A DNA stretch of 64,000 nt, taken from the NCBI GenBank assembly GCA_965226785.1, contig CBDDEC010000002.1, positions 434,001-498,000 on the forward strand. The letters run 5' to 3'. The DNA is from CBDDEC01 sp965226785. Its GTDB lineage: Bacteria > Chloroflexota > Dehalococcoidia > UBA2979. Positions 10,004 to 18,749 of this stretch are shown piece after piece. Under the pieces are notes generated by a model, which had not been told where the DNA came from, did no database searches, and saw only the letters and a program-made list of their open reading frames with translations. Within the stretch, counting starts at the first letter, position 1. Each line of letters starts with the position of its first letter. Position numbers and translations under genes: made by a program.

Positions 10004-12280
10004 CTACAGGCCGTCGACGCCGGTCACGCGGACCGCGCCCGACTGCACCAGTTCGTCGAAGCGGTCCGCGAACCCGATGCCCTCAAGGATGTCGCGCGTA
10101 TTCGAGCCGGGGCGTGGTGCCGGGTCGCCGGGGCCGACCGGCGAGCGCGAGAGTCGAGCCGCGGGCCCGGTCGTCGTCAGCTCGCCGATCTCGTCGTGCT
10201 CGCGCGTGACGCTGAGGCCATGCTCGATCACCCACGGGTCGCGCATCAGATCCTGCGGCGACTCGACCACTCTTGACGCGCCGATGCCCGCTCCCGTCAG
10301 CCGCCCGACCCAATCGGCCACTGACATCGAGGGCAGGCGCTCCTCAAGGGCGGCCTCCAGCGCATCCGGCGTCGCATCGGCGAGGTCCGTCAGCCCCTCG
10401 ACGGCATCGAAGCGTTGGATCTCTCGCTCGCGCAGTCCGAGGAAGAGCCAGCCGTCCTCGGCGCGGTAGGCGCGGTGCAGCGTGCCGTCGCCGAGTGCGT
10501 CGAGCCCGCTGGTCTCGTCCCAGCGCTGGCCCTCGTAGCCAATCAGGAACGGCGACTGCAGCGTCACGCCGGTGTAGGCGAGCGCCGAGTCCACGTGCTG
10601 GCCGCGGCCGCTGCGCTGACGCTCGAGGAGCGCGAGCGAGATCGCGTAGGCCCCCATGAAGCCGGTGCCGTAGTCGTTGACGGCGTTGGTCTGTAGCGTC
10701 GGCGGCCCCTCGCCACAGAAGCGCACTTGCATGCCGGTGGCCGCCTGCGCGAGCTGCTCATGGCCCGGTCGCCCCGCCCACGGTCCGACGTGGCCGTAGC
10801 TGTTCAGCGAGGCGTAGACGATGTCCGGGTGGCGTTCGCGCACCTGCTCGTAGCCCACGCCGAGGGATTCTGCCACGCCCTGGCGGAAGTTCTGGACGAT
10901 TACGTCCGCCTCATCGACCAGCGCCCAGAACGCCGCCTGTCCATCCTCGGACTTGAGGTCCAGCAGGATGCTGCGCTTGCCGCGGTTGACGTCGTTCCAG
11001 AACGCAATCGCGCGGGAGCGGTTCGGACTGTCGACCTTGATCACGTCCGCGCCGTATTCGGCCAGGGTCCGCCCGCAGGTGGGCCCGGCCAGCACGACAC
11101 AGAGGTCGAGCACCTTGACGCCGTCGAGGGCGGCGCGCATCGCCTCGTCGGGGGGCGCCGCCGCTGCGCCGTCGCCGTTGGCCAACGACGCGAGGATCGC
11201 GTCCCGCTGCGCGTCGAGCACCGGCGCCGGTCCGCGCACCTCGCCGGGTGTTTCAGAGAGCCGGGCGTTGATGCCGGGCTGCTTCGTGACTCCGATGTGC
11301 GGGTCCTCCACCTCGATCACCATCTCCGACTCGAGCGCGTGTGGATGCTCGATCCACTCGGCGGTCGTACGGCAGACCGTCGCCTCCGACCCGGCCTCTG
11401 CGATCAGCAGCTCCCACTCCTCCGCAGTACGCGTCTTAAACAGCTCCGTGGTGCGCCGGTCTAGCTCGGCGCGCAGCTCCGGATCACCCGCCAGGCGCTC
11501 GGCGTCCATCAACCCTTCGGCACGCCAGTCGGCGACCCTCGCCGCCTCCATGAACTCGGGGACGTTCTTGTTGCCGGAGTGGAACTGCAGCCAGCGCCCG
11601 TCGGCGCACTCGTACTGCGTCGTGCGCAGCCCACCGAGGCCGCGCATCGACATGTGGCTGAGCCCGCGGAACCCGAGCGCGCCGAACATGCCGTCGAACA
11701 ACGGCACCTCGATGCGCTGCCCGAGACCATCGCGCGCCCTCGCGAGGAGCGCCATCCCGACCGCGGTCGCCGCCTGGAACGCGGCGTAGACGGACGCCGT
11801 GGGGATCGCGGTGTAGACCGGGCGGAACTCGGACTGCTCCGGCCCACCCAGGGGGCCGCGCGTCGCATACGTCGCCGTCGCGGCGCCGATCACGCCCTCC
11901 CATGCCGGGACATCACGCCGCGGGTCGTCCGAGGCGAACCCGGGCAGCGAGCAGTAGATCAACCTCGAGTGCGCGGCCAGAGCCTCCTCCGGCCCGAGCC
12001 CGAGGCGGTCCATCACGCCCGGCCGGAAGTTCTCGACGACGACATCCGCGGATGCGATCAGGCGACGCGCGGTCTCGCTCCCCTCGTCCGTCCTGACATC
12101 GAGGGCGATCGAGGACTTGCCGCGGTTCCATGTGGCGTTAGCCAGCGTGTCCCACAGCGGCCCCGACGGCGGATCGACCCGAATCACCTCGGCGCCCTGG
12201 TCCGCCAGCAGCATCGCCGTGAGCGGCCCTGCGATGTACTGCCCGAAGTCGATCACGCGGACGCCGTCCAGCGTGCCCAT
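10004..12280 (-). CDS. CaiB/BaiF family III CoA-transferase, tandem two-domain fusion
   Basis: 758 residues from ATG 12280. Two complete family III domains follow each other: the first begins GVRVIDFGQYIAGPLTAMLL and contains NRGKSSIALDVRTDEG and VVENFRPGVMDRLGLG; the second begins near residue 380 with GVKVLDLCVVLAGPTCGRTL and contains NRGKRSILLDLKSEDG and VQNFRQGVAESLGVGYEQV. Single-domain members form an interlocked dimer and transfer CoA between carboxylic acids, so the fusion may be an internal pseudo-dimer. Substrate unknown. It starts divergently from the ADP-ribosylglycohydrolase, about 100 bases away. A second fusion of this kind lies at 34809-37301. Confidence 0.9.
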   Translation of the reverse strand: MGTLDGVRVIDFGQYIAGPLTAMLLADQGAEVIRVDPPSGPLWDTLANATWNRGKSSIALDVRTDEGSETARRLIASADVVVENFRPGVMDRLGLGPEEALAAHSRLIYCSLPGFASDDPRRDVPAWEGVIGAATATYATRGPLGGPEQSEFRPVYTAIPTASVYAAFQAATAVGMALLARARDGLGQRIEVPLFDGMFGALGFRGLSHMSMRGLGGLRTTQYECADGRWLQFHSGNKNVPEFMEAARVADWRAEGLMDAERLAGDPELRAELDRRTTELFKTRTAEEWELLIAEAGSEATVCRTTAEWIEHPHALESEMVIEVEDPHIGVTKQPGINARLSETPGEVRGPAPVLDAQRDAILASLANGDGAAAAPPDEAMRAALDGVKVLDLCVVLAGPTCGRTLAEYGADVIKVDSPNRSRAIAFWNDVNRGKRSILLDLKSEDGQAAFWALVDEADVIVQNFRQGVAESLGVGYEQVRERHPDIVYASLNSYGHVGPWAGRPGHEQLAQAATGMQVRFCGEGPPTLQTNAVNDYGTGFMGAYAISLALLERQRSGRGQHVDSALAYTGVTLQSPFLIGYEGQRWDETSGLDALGDGTLHRAYRAEDGWLFLGLREREIQRFDAVEGLTDLADATPDALEAALEERLPSMSVADWVGRLTGAGIGASRVVESPQDLMRDPWVIEHGLSVTREHDEIGELTTTGPAARLSRSPVGPGDPAPRPGSNTRDILEGIGFADRFDELVQSGAVRVTGVDGL

Positions 12281-12383
12281 GGTTGCTCCCGTCTCGTGTC
12301 GCCGTTGCGAGAGGATGATAGCCGCCGTCCTGCGCCCGCCCCTCGCTCGCGCTATCGTCGCGTGCGGAGTGGGGAGGCATGGC

Positions 12384-13454
12384 ATGGTCGTCGAGGTCGA
12401 GCGCGAGCGCATCGCGAATGCCTGGTTTGGGCGCATCTCCGGCTGCGAACTCGGCAAGCCCGTCGAGGGCCTCTCGATGCGCGAGGGACCCGAAGCGTTG
12501 GCCGATTACCTCCAGGAGGTCGAAGCGCTGCCGCTGCGCGACTACGTGCCCTTCCGCGAGGGCCGCATCCCGGAGCGTATGCGCGGCACCTGCCGAGGCG
12601 AGATGACGCGGGCGGAGCAGGACGACGACATCAACTACACAGCGCTGGCGCTGGCGCTCCTCGAACAGCACGGGGCCGCGCTGACCACGGAGGACGTGGC
12701 GCGCGCGTGGCTGTGGTACCTCCCGCCCGGCCAGACCTGGACCGCCGAGCGTGCTGCCTACCGTGTGCTCCTGGCCAAGAGCAACGACCGCTTCGCCGTC
12801 AGCGGGGAGCCCGGGTTCGACCTCGCCGAGTGCGCGCAGAACGAGTTCAACGATTGGATCGGCGCGCAGATCCGCGCCGACATGTACGGCGGGGTCTGCC
12901 CCGGTGATCCGACCCTCGCGGCCGACCTCGCGCGGCGCGATGCCGAGCTCTCCCACGTCGAGGATGGCGTCTACGGTGCGATGTATGTCGCGGCCCTCGG
13001 CGCCGCGATCCCCACGGCCGACGATCTCGACGCCTCGATCGAGCGCGCGCTCGAGGAGATCCCCTCGGAGTCCCGAGCGGCCGAGGCGGTCCGCTTCGGC
13101 CGCTCGCTGAGCGGGCTCGCTGATGCGCCAGCGCAGCTGCACGCGCGCTACGAGGGCATGTCCCCGGTGCACACGTTGAACAACCTCGCGCTCGTCGTGT
13201 GGGCGCTGCACAGCTACTGGGACGACTACAGCACGGCCGTCGGCGAGGCGGTGACGGCCGGATGGGACACCGACTGCAACGGCGCGACGGTGGGCGCGCT
13301 CTGGGGCCTCAGCGGCCGTCCGGTGCCCGCCGCCCGGACCGAGCCGTGGCGCGGCACGGTCGACATCGGCCTCGGCGGCTGGGGGGAGACATCCGTCCAG
13401 GAGCTGATCGACCGCACGATCGTCGTCGCGAACGCGATCGCGCGCGACGCGTGA
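12384..13454 (+). CDS. ADP-ribosylglycohydrolase family protein
   Basis: 356 residues from ATG 12384 with GGGGAGG six bases upstream. Motifs of the DraG/ARH fold are visible: an N-terminal GCELGKPVEG, the acidic metal site EQDDDINYTALAL, and the C-terminal WDTDCNGATVGALWG, which supplies the second set of metal-binding Asp residues. Family members remove ADP-ribose from proteins or hydrolyse related N-ribosides. It overlaps the downstream PfkB-family kinase by four bases (GTGA), so the pair probably acts in sequence: release of a ribosyl product, then phosphorylation. That pairing makes a nucleoside or ribose salvage role at least as likely as protein de-ADP-ribosylation. Confidence 0.8.
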   Translation: MVVEVERERIANAWFGRISGCELGKPVEGLSMREGPEALADYLQEVEALPLRDYVPFREGRIPERMRGTCRGEMTRAEQDDDINYTALALALLEQHGAALTTEDVARAWLWYLPPGQTWTAERAAYRVLLAKSNDRFAVSGEPGFDLAECAQNEFNDWIGAQIRADMYGGVCPGDPTLAADLARRDAELSHVEDGVYGAMYVAALGAAIPTADDLDASIERALEEIPSESRAAEAVRFGRSLSGLADAPAQLHARYEGMSPVHTLNNLALVVWALHSYWDDYSTAVGEAVTAGWDTDCNGATVGALWGLSGRPVPAARTEPWRGTVDIGLGGWGETSVQELIDRTIVVANAIARDA

Positions 13455-14386
13455 GCCGCATCGTCGTCTTCGGCGGTCTCAACATAGACCTGATCGTCGA
13501 GATCCCGGTGCCCGCCGGCCCGGGAGAGACGCGCTTCGGCACCCGCTTCTACACCACCCCCGGCGGCAAGGGCGGCAACCAGGCCGTCGCCGCCGCGCGA
13601 CTGCTCCAGGGCTCCGGCGCCGTCGAGATGGTGGGGCGCGTCGGCGCCGATCGCTTCGGCCAGGAGATGCTCGAGGCGCTCCGGGAGGCCGGGGTCGGCA
13701 CCTCCGCCATCGCCGTCGACGCGGAGGCGACCACCGGCATCGCCACCATCTTCATCGACGCCCAGGGCGAGAATTATGTCAACGCCGTCTACGGCGCCAA
13801 CGCCGAGTGCGGCGCAGAGGAGCTGGCACACCTCGAGGCGCTCCTCGGCGACGCCGCCGTTCTGCTGATCCAGCAGGAGCTGCCCGTCGGGACCACCAAC
13901 CGCGCCGTCGCGGTCGCGCGTCGCCTCGACGTGCCGGTGATCCTCGACCCGGCGCCAACGCGCGACGGGCTCGAGCCGGCGCACGCCGGGGCCACAATCC
14001 TGACACCGAACGAGCACGAGGCCGCCGACCTCACCGGCATCGCCACCACGACCGTCGAGGAAGCGCGCGTCGCCGCACGCGCCCTGCACGCACCCGGGCG
14101 CACGGCCATCGTCACGCTCGGCGCGCTTGGCGTCTGGATCGAAGCGGACGGCGTCTCGGAACATCTCGCCGCGCCGAACGTGGAGGCGATCGCCACGGTT
14201 GCCGCGGGCGACGCATTCGCCGCTGGCCTGGCGGTCGGACTCAGCGAGGGTCGGTCGCTGCTCGACGCAGCGCGCTTCGGGGTGGCGACGGCGGCCCTGA
14301 GCGTGACGCGCGAGGGCGCGCAAACGTCGATGCCGTCGCGAGCGGAGGTCGAGGCGCTGCTGGACGAGGGTTGGTCAGCGAGCTAG
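13451..14386 (+). CDS. PfkB-family carbohydrate kinase, ribokinase-like
   Basis: 311 residues from GTG 13451. The ribokinase hallmark GGLNIDLIVEIP at the N-terminus, the first PfkB signature PGGKGGNQAVAAARL, and a C-terminal VAAGDAFAAGLAVGL (catalytic Asp in the GDAF loop) are all present. Family members phosphorylate ribose or nucleosides with ATP. Translationally coupled to the preceding ADP-ribosylglycohydrolase by a four-base overlap. Its TAG is shared tail-to-tail with the TetR gene on the other strand through a CTAG overlap. Ribokinase is the best guess, but a nucleoside kinase is possible. Confidence 0.8.
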   Translation: MSRIVVFGGLNIDLIVEIPVPAGPGETRFGTRFYTTPGGKGGNQAVAAARLLQGSGAVEMVGRVGADRFGQEMLEALREAGVGTSAIAVDAEATTGIATIFIDAQGENYVNAVYGANAECGAEELAHLEALLGDAAVLLIQQELPVGTTNRAVAVARRLDVPVILDPAPTRDGLEPAHAGATILTPNEHEAADLTGIATTTVEEARVAARALHAPGRTAIVTLGALGVWIEADGVSEHLAAPNVEAIATVAAGDAFAAGLAVGLSEGRSLLDAARFGVATAALSVTREGAQTSMPSRAEVEALLDEGWSAS

Positions 14387-14985
14387 TCGGGGCTGCGGTT
14401 CCAGTCGACCATCGCGGCCAGCATCTGGCCCATGCCGTCGAGAATCTCCGCCTCGGTGTGATCTTCGAGCTGCGCTGCCTCCACTATGTAGCGCCGATAG
14501 ACGAGCCACCCGAACGCCATCGAGATGAATCCGGCGACGACGACGCGCGAGTCGACGCGTCGCGGCGCGTCGCCCATTTCGCGCTCGATCCGGTCCAGGA
14601 CTCCACGAACCACAGGGAAGTCGGTCGGCAGGGCGGCCGGATCTGCGCCTTCGAGCAGCAGCCAGCCAAGCAACCGCACGAAGGCCGCACGATCGCCGAT
14701 CGCGGCGAGGAGCGGGTGAATGCTCGCCGGGACGTCGGAGGCGTCCTCAGCGACGGGGGCGATCTGGGAGGCCAGGTGCTCGAGGGTGGCCTGGATGAGC
14801 CCGTCCTTCGAGCCGAAGTACTGGTGCACCAGGCCGTGGTTCACATCGGCCGCATCCGCCAGCTGACGCACCGAGACGGCTCCGGGCCCTCGCTCGACGA
14901 AGAGCCGGGCTGCCGCGTCGAGCAGAGCGCTTCGCACGGCCTCGCGGCCGCGCGGCTTTTGACTTGCTTCTGTGGGCACCTTCAC
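14383..14985 (-). CDS. TetR-family transcriptional regulator
   Basis: 200 residues from GTG 14985. The N-terminal DNA-binding domain is clear: GREAVRSALLDAAARLF, GAVSVRQLADAADVNHGLV and HQYFGSKDGLIQATLEHL, the usual TetR three-helix arrangement. The C-terminal ligand-binding part is divergent. It is convergent with the kinase and reads toward it, so it need not control that operon. Adjacent CoA-transferase and acyl-CoA dehydrogenase genes on the same strand are candidate targets. The effector cannot be told from the sequence. Confidence 0.85.
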   Translation of the reverse strand: MKVPTEASQKPRGREAVRSALLDAAARLFVERGPGAVSVRQLADAADVNHGLVHQYFGSKDGLIQATLEHLASQIAPVAEDASDVPASIHPLLAAIGDRAAFVRLLGWLLLEGADPAALPTDFPVVRGVLDRIEREMGDAPRRVDSRVVVAGFISMAFGWLVYRRYIVEAAQLEDHTEAEILDGMGQMLAAMVDWNRSPD

Positions 14986-15160
14986 AAACTGAGCATAGCG
15001 GCTGAGCGCCTCGGAACCGTAGTTAGTCAGCAGGCTAAACGCCTGCCGCGGCTAACGCCCTCGCGGGCACCAGCCACGGGGCTCTGGCTTGGTGCACTGT
15101 TCGTGGTGGCGAGCGCTGCAACTGGCGTCGCCGGGCTGCGTCCGGCTCCGTCACGCACCG

Positions 15161-16483
15161 CTAGTGCGGAAGCGTCACCACGCCCGCGGCGACGAGCGCG
15201 TCGATCTCCTCGCTCGCGAGCCCGCACTCCGCGAGCACCTCGCGCGTGTGCGCCGCCAGCGGGGGCGCGGACCTGGCGGCCGGCGGCGTCTCCGACATGC
15301 GGACGATCGGGCCCACGACGCGCTGAGGCCCCGTGATCGGATGCGTGAGCTCTGACATCAGTCCGCTCGCCTCGACCTGCGGATCGTCCGCGATCTCCTC
15401 CGGGAAGTTGACCAGCGTCGCCGGCACCCCTGCTTCGAGGAAGGTATCGAGCCACTCGGCCGCGGTGCGCGCGAGCAGCCGCTCCTGGACCACGGCGCGG
15501 TACGCCTCGATGCGCTCGTCGGCGTCCGCCGCGCCCGCGTCGAAGTCGGGATCGTCGGTGTCGTCGTCCATGTCGAGGATGCGGCGCAACCTGTCGCGAT
15601 TCTGCTGGGTGACCGCGCCCAGGACGATCGCGCCCGCCTTCGTGTCGTAGCCGCCGTAATAGAGCCGGTGCGATGCGAAGCGGCGGACGGCGCCTCGACG
15701 TAGCTGTACCAGCTCGTGGTAGGCGACGCCCTCCGCGCGGCGGCGGCGCAGGTCTTCCACGTGCGGGTCTCGCGTCGAGGCATCGTGCACCGGCTCGATC
15801 ATGACGCGATTGGACAGCAGCTCGAGCCCGGTCTGCAGCAGCGAGAGCTGCAGCTCCTGACCGCGACCGCTGCGCTCGCGCTCGAAGAGGGCCGCGCAGA
15901 CCGCCATCGCCGCGGCGATGCCCGACGCGCGGTCGATGACGGGCGCGGCCTGTTGCGGCAACGGCGCCCCGTGCTCGTCGACCTTCCCCTCGGCCGCCAT
16001 CAGACCGCTGTACGCCTGCGCCACGATGTCCGAGCCGGCGCGTGCCGCATACGGGCCGGCCTCGCCGAAGCCGGTGATGCTCGCGTAGATCAGGTCCGGC
16101 CGCGCCTCGCGCAGGCTCGCGTAGTCGACGCCCAACCGCTCGGCCACGCCGTAGCGGTAGTTGCTCAGCACGACGTCGAAGTGCGGCACGATCCGCCGCA
16201 CGAGGTCACGCGCACCATCGGCCTGGAGGTCGATCGTGAGGCTGCGCTTGCCGCGGTTGAGCGACTGGAAGTACTTACCTTCGTTCGGGACTACCGCGGC
16301 GGTGTTGCGCCGATCCTCGCCGCACGGCGACTCGACCTTGACCACCGCCGCACCCAGATCGGAGAGGTGCACCCCGGCCACCGGCCCGGCGATGATCTGC
16401 GTGAACTCGAGCACACGGATGCCGCGCAGCGGCCCCGTGGCCTCGCCCGCCGGCCCCTCCGAAGCGTCCCGATCGTCTGCCAC
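15161..16483 (-). CDS. CaiB/BaiF family III CoA-transferase
   Basis: 440 residues from GTG 16483, which begins two bases after the acyl-CoA dehydrogenase stop. Family features: GIRVLEFTQIIAGPVAGVHL at the N-terminus, NRGKRSLTIDLQADGARDL, VVLSNYRYGVAERLGVDY and DLIYASITGFGEAGPYAARA, with the catalytic-Asp region just after (GSDIVAQAYSG). It transfers CoA between organic acids. Being co-transcribed with an acyl-CoA dehydrogenase suggests it activates the acid that the dehydrogenase then oxidises. A short stretch of about 30 acidic residues (MDDDTDDPDFDAGAADADE) is an unusual insertion. Confidence 0.9.
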   Translation of the reverse strand: MADDRDASEGPAGEATGPLRGIRVLEFTQIIAGPVAGVHLSDLGAAVVKVESPCGEDRRNTAAVVPNEGKYFQSLNRGKRSLTIDLQADGARDLVRRIVPHFDVVLSNYRYGVAERLGVDYASLREARPDLIYASITGFGEAGPYAARAGSDIVAQAYSGLMAAEGKVDEHGAPLPQQAAPVIDRASGIAAAMAVCAALFERERSGRGQELQLSLLQTGLELLSNRVMIEPVHDASTRDPHVEDLRRRRAEGVAYHELVQLRRGAVRRFASHRLYYGGYDTKAGAIVLGAVTQQNRDRLRRILDMDDDTDDPDFDAGAADADERIEAYRAVVQERLLARTAAEWLDTFLEAGVPATLVNFPEEIADDPQVEASGLMSELTHPITGPQRVVGPIVRMSETPPAARSAPPLAAHTREVLAECGLASEEIDALVAAGVVTLPH

Positions 16484-16485
16484 AG

Positions 16486-17688
16486 CTAGCCGCGTGGCAG
16501 CCCGAGACCGCGTGTTGCGATCACGTTGCGTTGTACTTCGGAGGTCCCGCCGCGGATCGTGGCGGGGACCATGCGGATGTAGGTCTCGGCGTAACGCGCG
16601 CCGAGGCTGTCGTCACCCCAGCGCAGCGCCCGCAGCCCAAAGGCGCGCGTCCCCGTCCCCGCCAGCCGCTGGCCGAGCTCCGAGTTGAAGAGCTTCGACA
16701 TCGATGCCTCGTAGTTCGGCACGATCCCACGCTGTTGCAGCGAGATGATGCGGAACGAGAACTGGAACATCACCTCGGTTTCGATGTAGCGCTCCGCGAT
16801 CTCGGCGCGCGTGGCGTCCGAGGCGCCCTCGGACGAGCCGTCCGCAGCGAGCGCCGCGAGGTCGCGCACCATGCGCGACAGCATCCGCCGCGAGCCGACA
16901 GCGCCGCCGATGTTCGACCGCTCGAAGTCGAGCAGCGTCATGCCGACGTACCAGCCACGGTTCTCCTCGCCGACCAGGTGGTCAGCAGGCACGCGCACGT
17001 CCTCGAAGAACGTCTCGTTGAAGTAATGCCGGTCGCCCATGTCGGTCAGCGCCCGCACAGACAGCCCGGGCGTGTGGATGTCATCGACGAGGAGGAACGA
17101 GATGCCGCGGTGCTTGGGCGCCTCCGGCTCGGTGCGCACCAGCATGAAGATGGCGTCAGCGGTGTGAGCGCCGGAGGTCCAGATTTTCTGACCGTTGATC
17201 ACGAAGTCGTCGCCGTCCCGCACGGCACGCGTCTGCAACGACGCGAGGTCCGACCCCGAGCCCGGCTCGGAGTACCCCTGCGCCCAGGCGCACTCGCCTC
17301 GGAGGATCGGCGGAAGGTAGTTCGCCTTCTGCTCCTCCGTGCCGTGCACGATCAGCGTCGGGCCCAGCAGGCTGACGCCGGAGCCGCCGACGTTCGGTGC
17401 ACCGGCCTGCGCCAGCTCCTGGTTGAGGATGAACTGCTCCATCGCCGACAGACCCGCGCCGCCATACTCCTCGGGCCACTGCGGCGCGACCCAGCGCTTC
17501 GATGTCAGCGCGACGCGCCACTGATCGGCCGCCTCACGCGCCGCGGGATCGTCCGACTTGCGGTCGAACTCCCACGTCCGTTCAGGCGGCCCCTCGCCGC
17601 GTTGGTAGCGGCCGGGCAGCTCCGCCTCGATCAGGCCACGCACCTCGGTGCGGAACGCGGCCTGCTCCGCCGTGTCGCTCCAGTCCAT
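16486..17688 (-). CDS. Acyl-CoA dehydrogenase family protein
   Basis: 400 residues from ATG 17688. FAD-dependent acyl-CoA dehydrogenase motifs: RWVAPQWPEEYGG, the substrate/FAD loop AQGYSEPGSGSDLASLQTR, FVINGQKIWTSGAHTAD, and the C-terminal ATIRGGTSEVQRNVIATRGLG. This subgroup includes many bacterial dehydrogenases acting on branched or cyclic acyl-CoAs. First gene of a pair with the CoA-transferase downstream. The divergent flavin monooxygenase starts about 130 bases away, so the intergenic stretch 17689-17816 probably holds promoters for both sides. Confidence 0.92.
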   Translation of the reverse strand: MDWSDTAEQAAFRTEVRGLIEAELPGRYQRGEGPPERTWEFDRKSDDPAAREAADQWRVALTSKRWVAPQWPEEYGGAGLSAMEQFILNQELAQAGAPNVGGSGVSLLGPTLIVHGTEEQKANYLPPILRGECAWAQGYSEPGSGSDLASLQTRAVRDGDDFVINGQKIWTSGAHTADAIFMLVRTEPEAPKHRGISFLLVDDIHTPGLSVRALTDMGDRHYFNETFFEDVRVPADHLVGEENRGWYVGMTLLDFERSNIGGAVGSRRMLSRMVRDLAALAADGSSEGASDATRAEIAERYIETEVMFQFSFRIISLQQRGIVPNYEASMSKLFNSELGQRLAGTGTRAFGLRALRWGDDSLGARYAETYIRMVPATIRGGTSEVQRNVIATRGLGLPRG

Positions 17689-17816
17689 CCTCGACGCTCC
17701 ATTCCGAGCGTCGGGATGATAGCGCCTCGGCCAGTGCCGATTGGCACCCGTGACGAGCGCGGCGCGGCGTGCGAGGCTTGCCACCGATCACGAGACGCGC
17801 ACGAGGAGCAGGCGGC

Positions 17817-18749
17817 ATGTTCGGTGTAGCAATCCAGGCGGCTGACGCCGCAGGCGCGGTCGACCAGGCCGTAGCCGCCGAAGCGGCCGGCATCGAGTCG
17901 ATCTGGGCGACCATGGGCGGCGCCGGCGGCGCCGACATGCTCCCCGTCTTCGCCGCGATCGCGGTCAAGACCGAGCGCGTCAAGATGGGCACCGCGATCC
18001 TCCACACCTGGCCGCGCCACCCGGTGATCTTCGCGCAGGAGCTGCTCGCCCTCGACCAGCTCGCGCCGGGCCGCTTCCGTCTCGGCATCGGGCCCACGAC
18101 CGAGTTCTTCGTGACACGCCTCTACGGCCGCGAGTACGACCGGCCGCTGACGAACCTGCGCGAGTACCTGCTGACGCTGCGCACCCTCCTCGCCGAGGGG
18201 CAGGTCGAGTTCGACGGCTACCACGTGCGCTCGCGCGGCCGCATCGCGCGCACCGCCGACGTCCCGGTGATGGCCTCGGCGTTGCGCCCGAAGTCCTACG
18301 AGCTGTGCGGCGAGCTGAGCGACGGCGCGATCTCGTGGATGAGCCCGCTGCGCTATCTCCTCGGCACCGCGCTGCCGGCGATGGAAGCTGGCGCCGCGAA
18401 GGCCGAGCGCGAACGACCACCGCTCGTTGCGCACGTGCCGATTGCGGTCGACGTCGACGTTGAGACGGCGCACAACTGGGCGCGCGAGCGGTTCGCGATG
18501 TACGCCCGCGTCCCGAACTACCAGGGCATGTTCACCGCCGCCGGCTACGACGTGAGCGACGGCTACGGCGACGACCTGCTCGGCGACCTTGTCGTCTCCG
18601 GCACCGCCGAGGAGGTCGCCGCCGGCCTCCACCGCTGGCGCGACGCCGGTGTCGACGAGGTGCTGGCGCAGCCGCTGGTCGATCGCGAGGACCGCGCCGC
18701 CTCGGTCGCTCGATCGTTCGAGGCGGTCGCGCTCGCCACCTCGCAGTGA
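17817..18749 (+). CDS. LLM-class flavin/F420-dependent oxidoreductase
   Basis: 310 residues from ATG 17817, with AGGAG upstream. The luciferase-like TIM-barrel pattern is visible: VAAEAAGIESIWATMGG, VKMGTAILHTWPRHP, QELLALDQLAPGRFRLGIGP, and the C-terminal VVSGTAEEVAAGLHRWRDAG with VDEVLAQPL. Such enzymes use FMN or F420 for oxygenation or dehydrogenation. The IGP segment and overall form resemble the F420-dependent branch, but the cofactor is not proven. The stop overlaps the start of the downstream aminotransferase-like gene (GTGA), so the two are coupled. Confidence 0.85.
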   Translation: MFGVAIQAADAAGAVDQAVAAEAAGIESIWATMGGAGGADMLPVFAAIAVKTERVKMGTAILHTWPRHPVIFAQELLALDQLAPGRFRLGIGPTTEFFVTRLYGREYDRPLTNLREYLLTLRTLLAEGQVEFDGYHVRSRGRIARTADVPVMASALRPKSYELCGELSDGAISWMSPLRYLLGTALPAMEAGAAKAERERPPLVAHVPIAVDVDVETAHNWARERFAMYARVPNYQGMFTAAGYDVSDGYGDDLLGDLVVSGTAEEVAAGLHRWRDAGVDEVLAQPLVDREDRAASVARSFEAVALATSQ

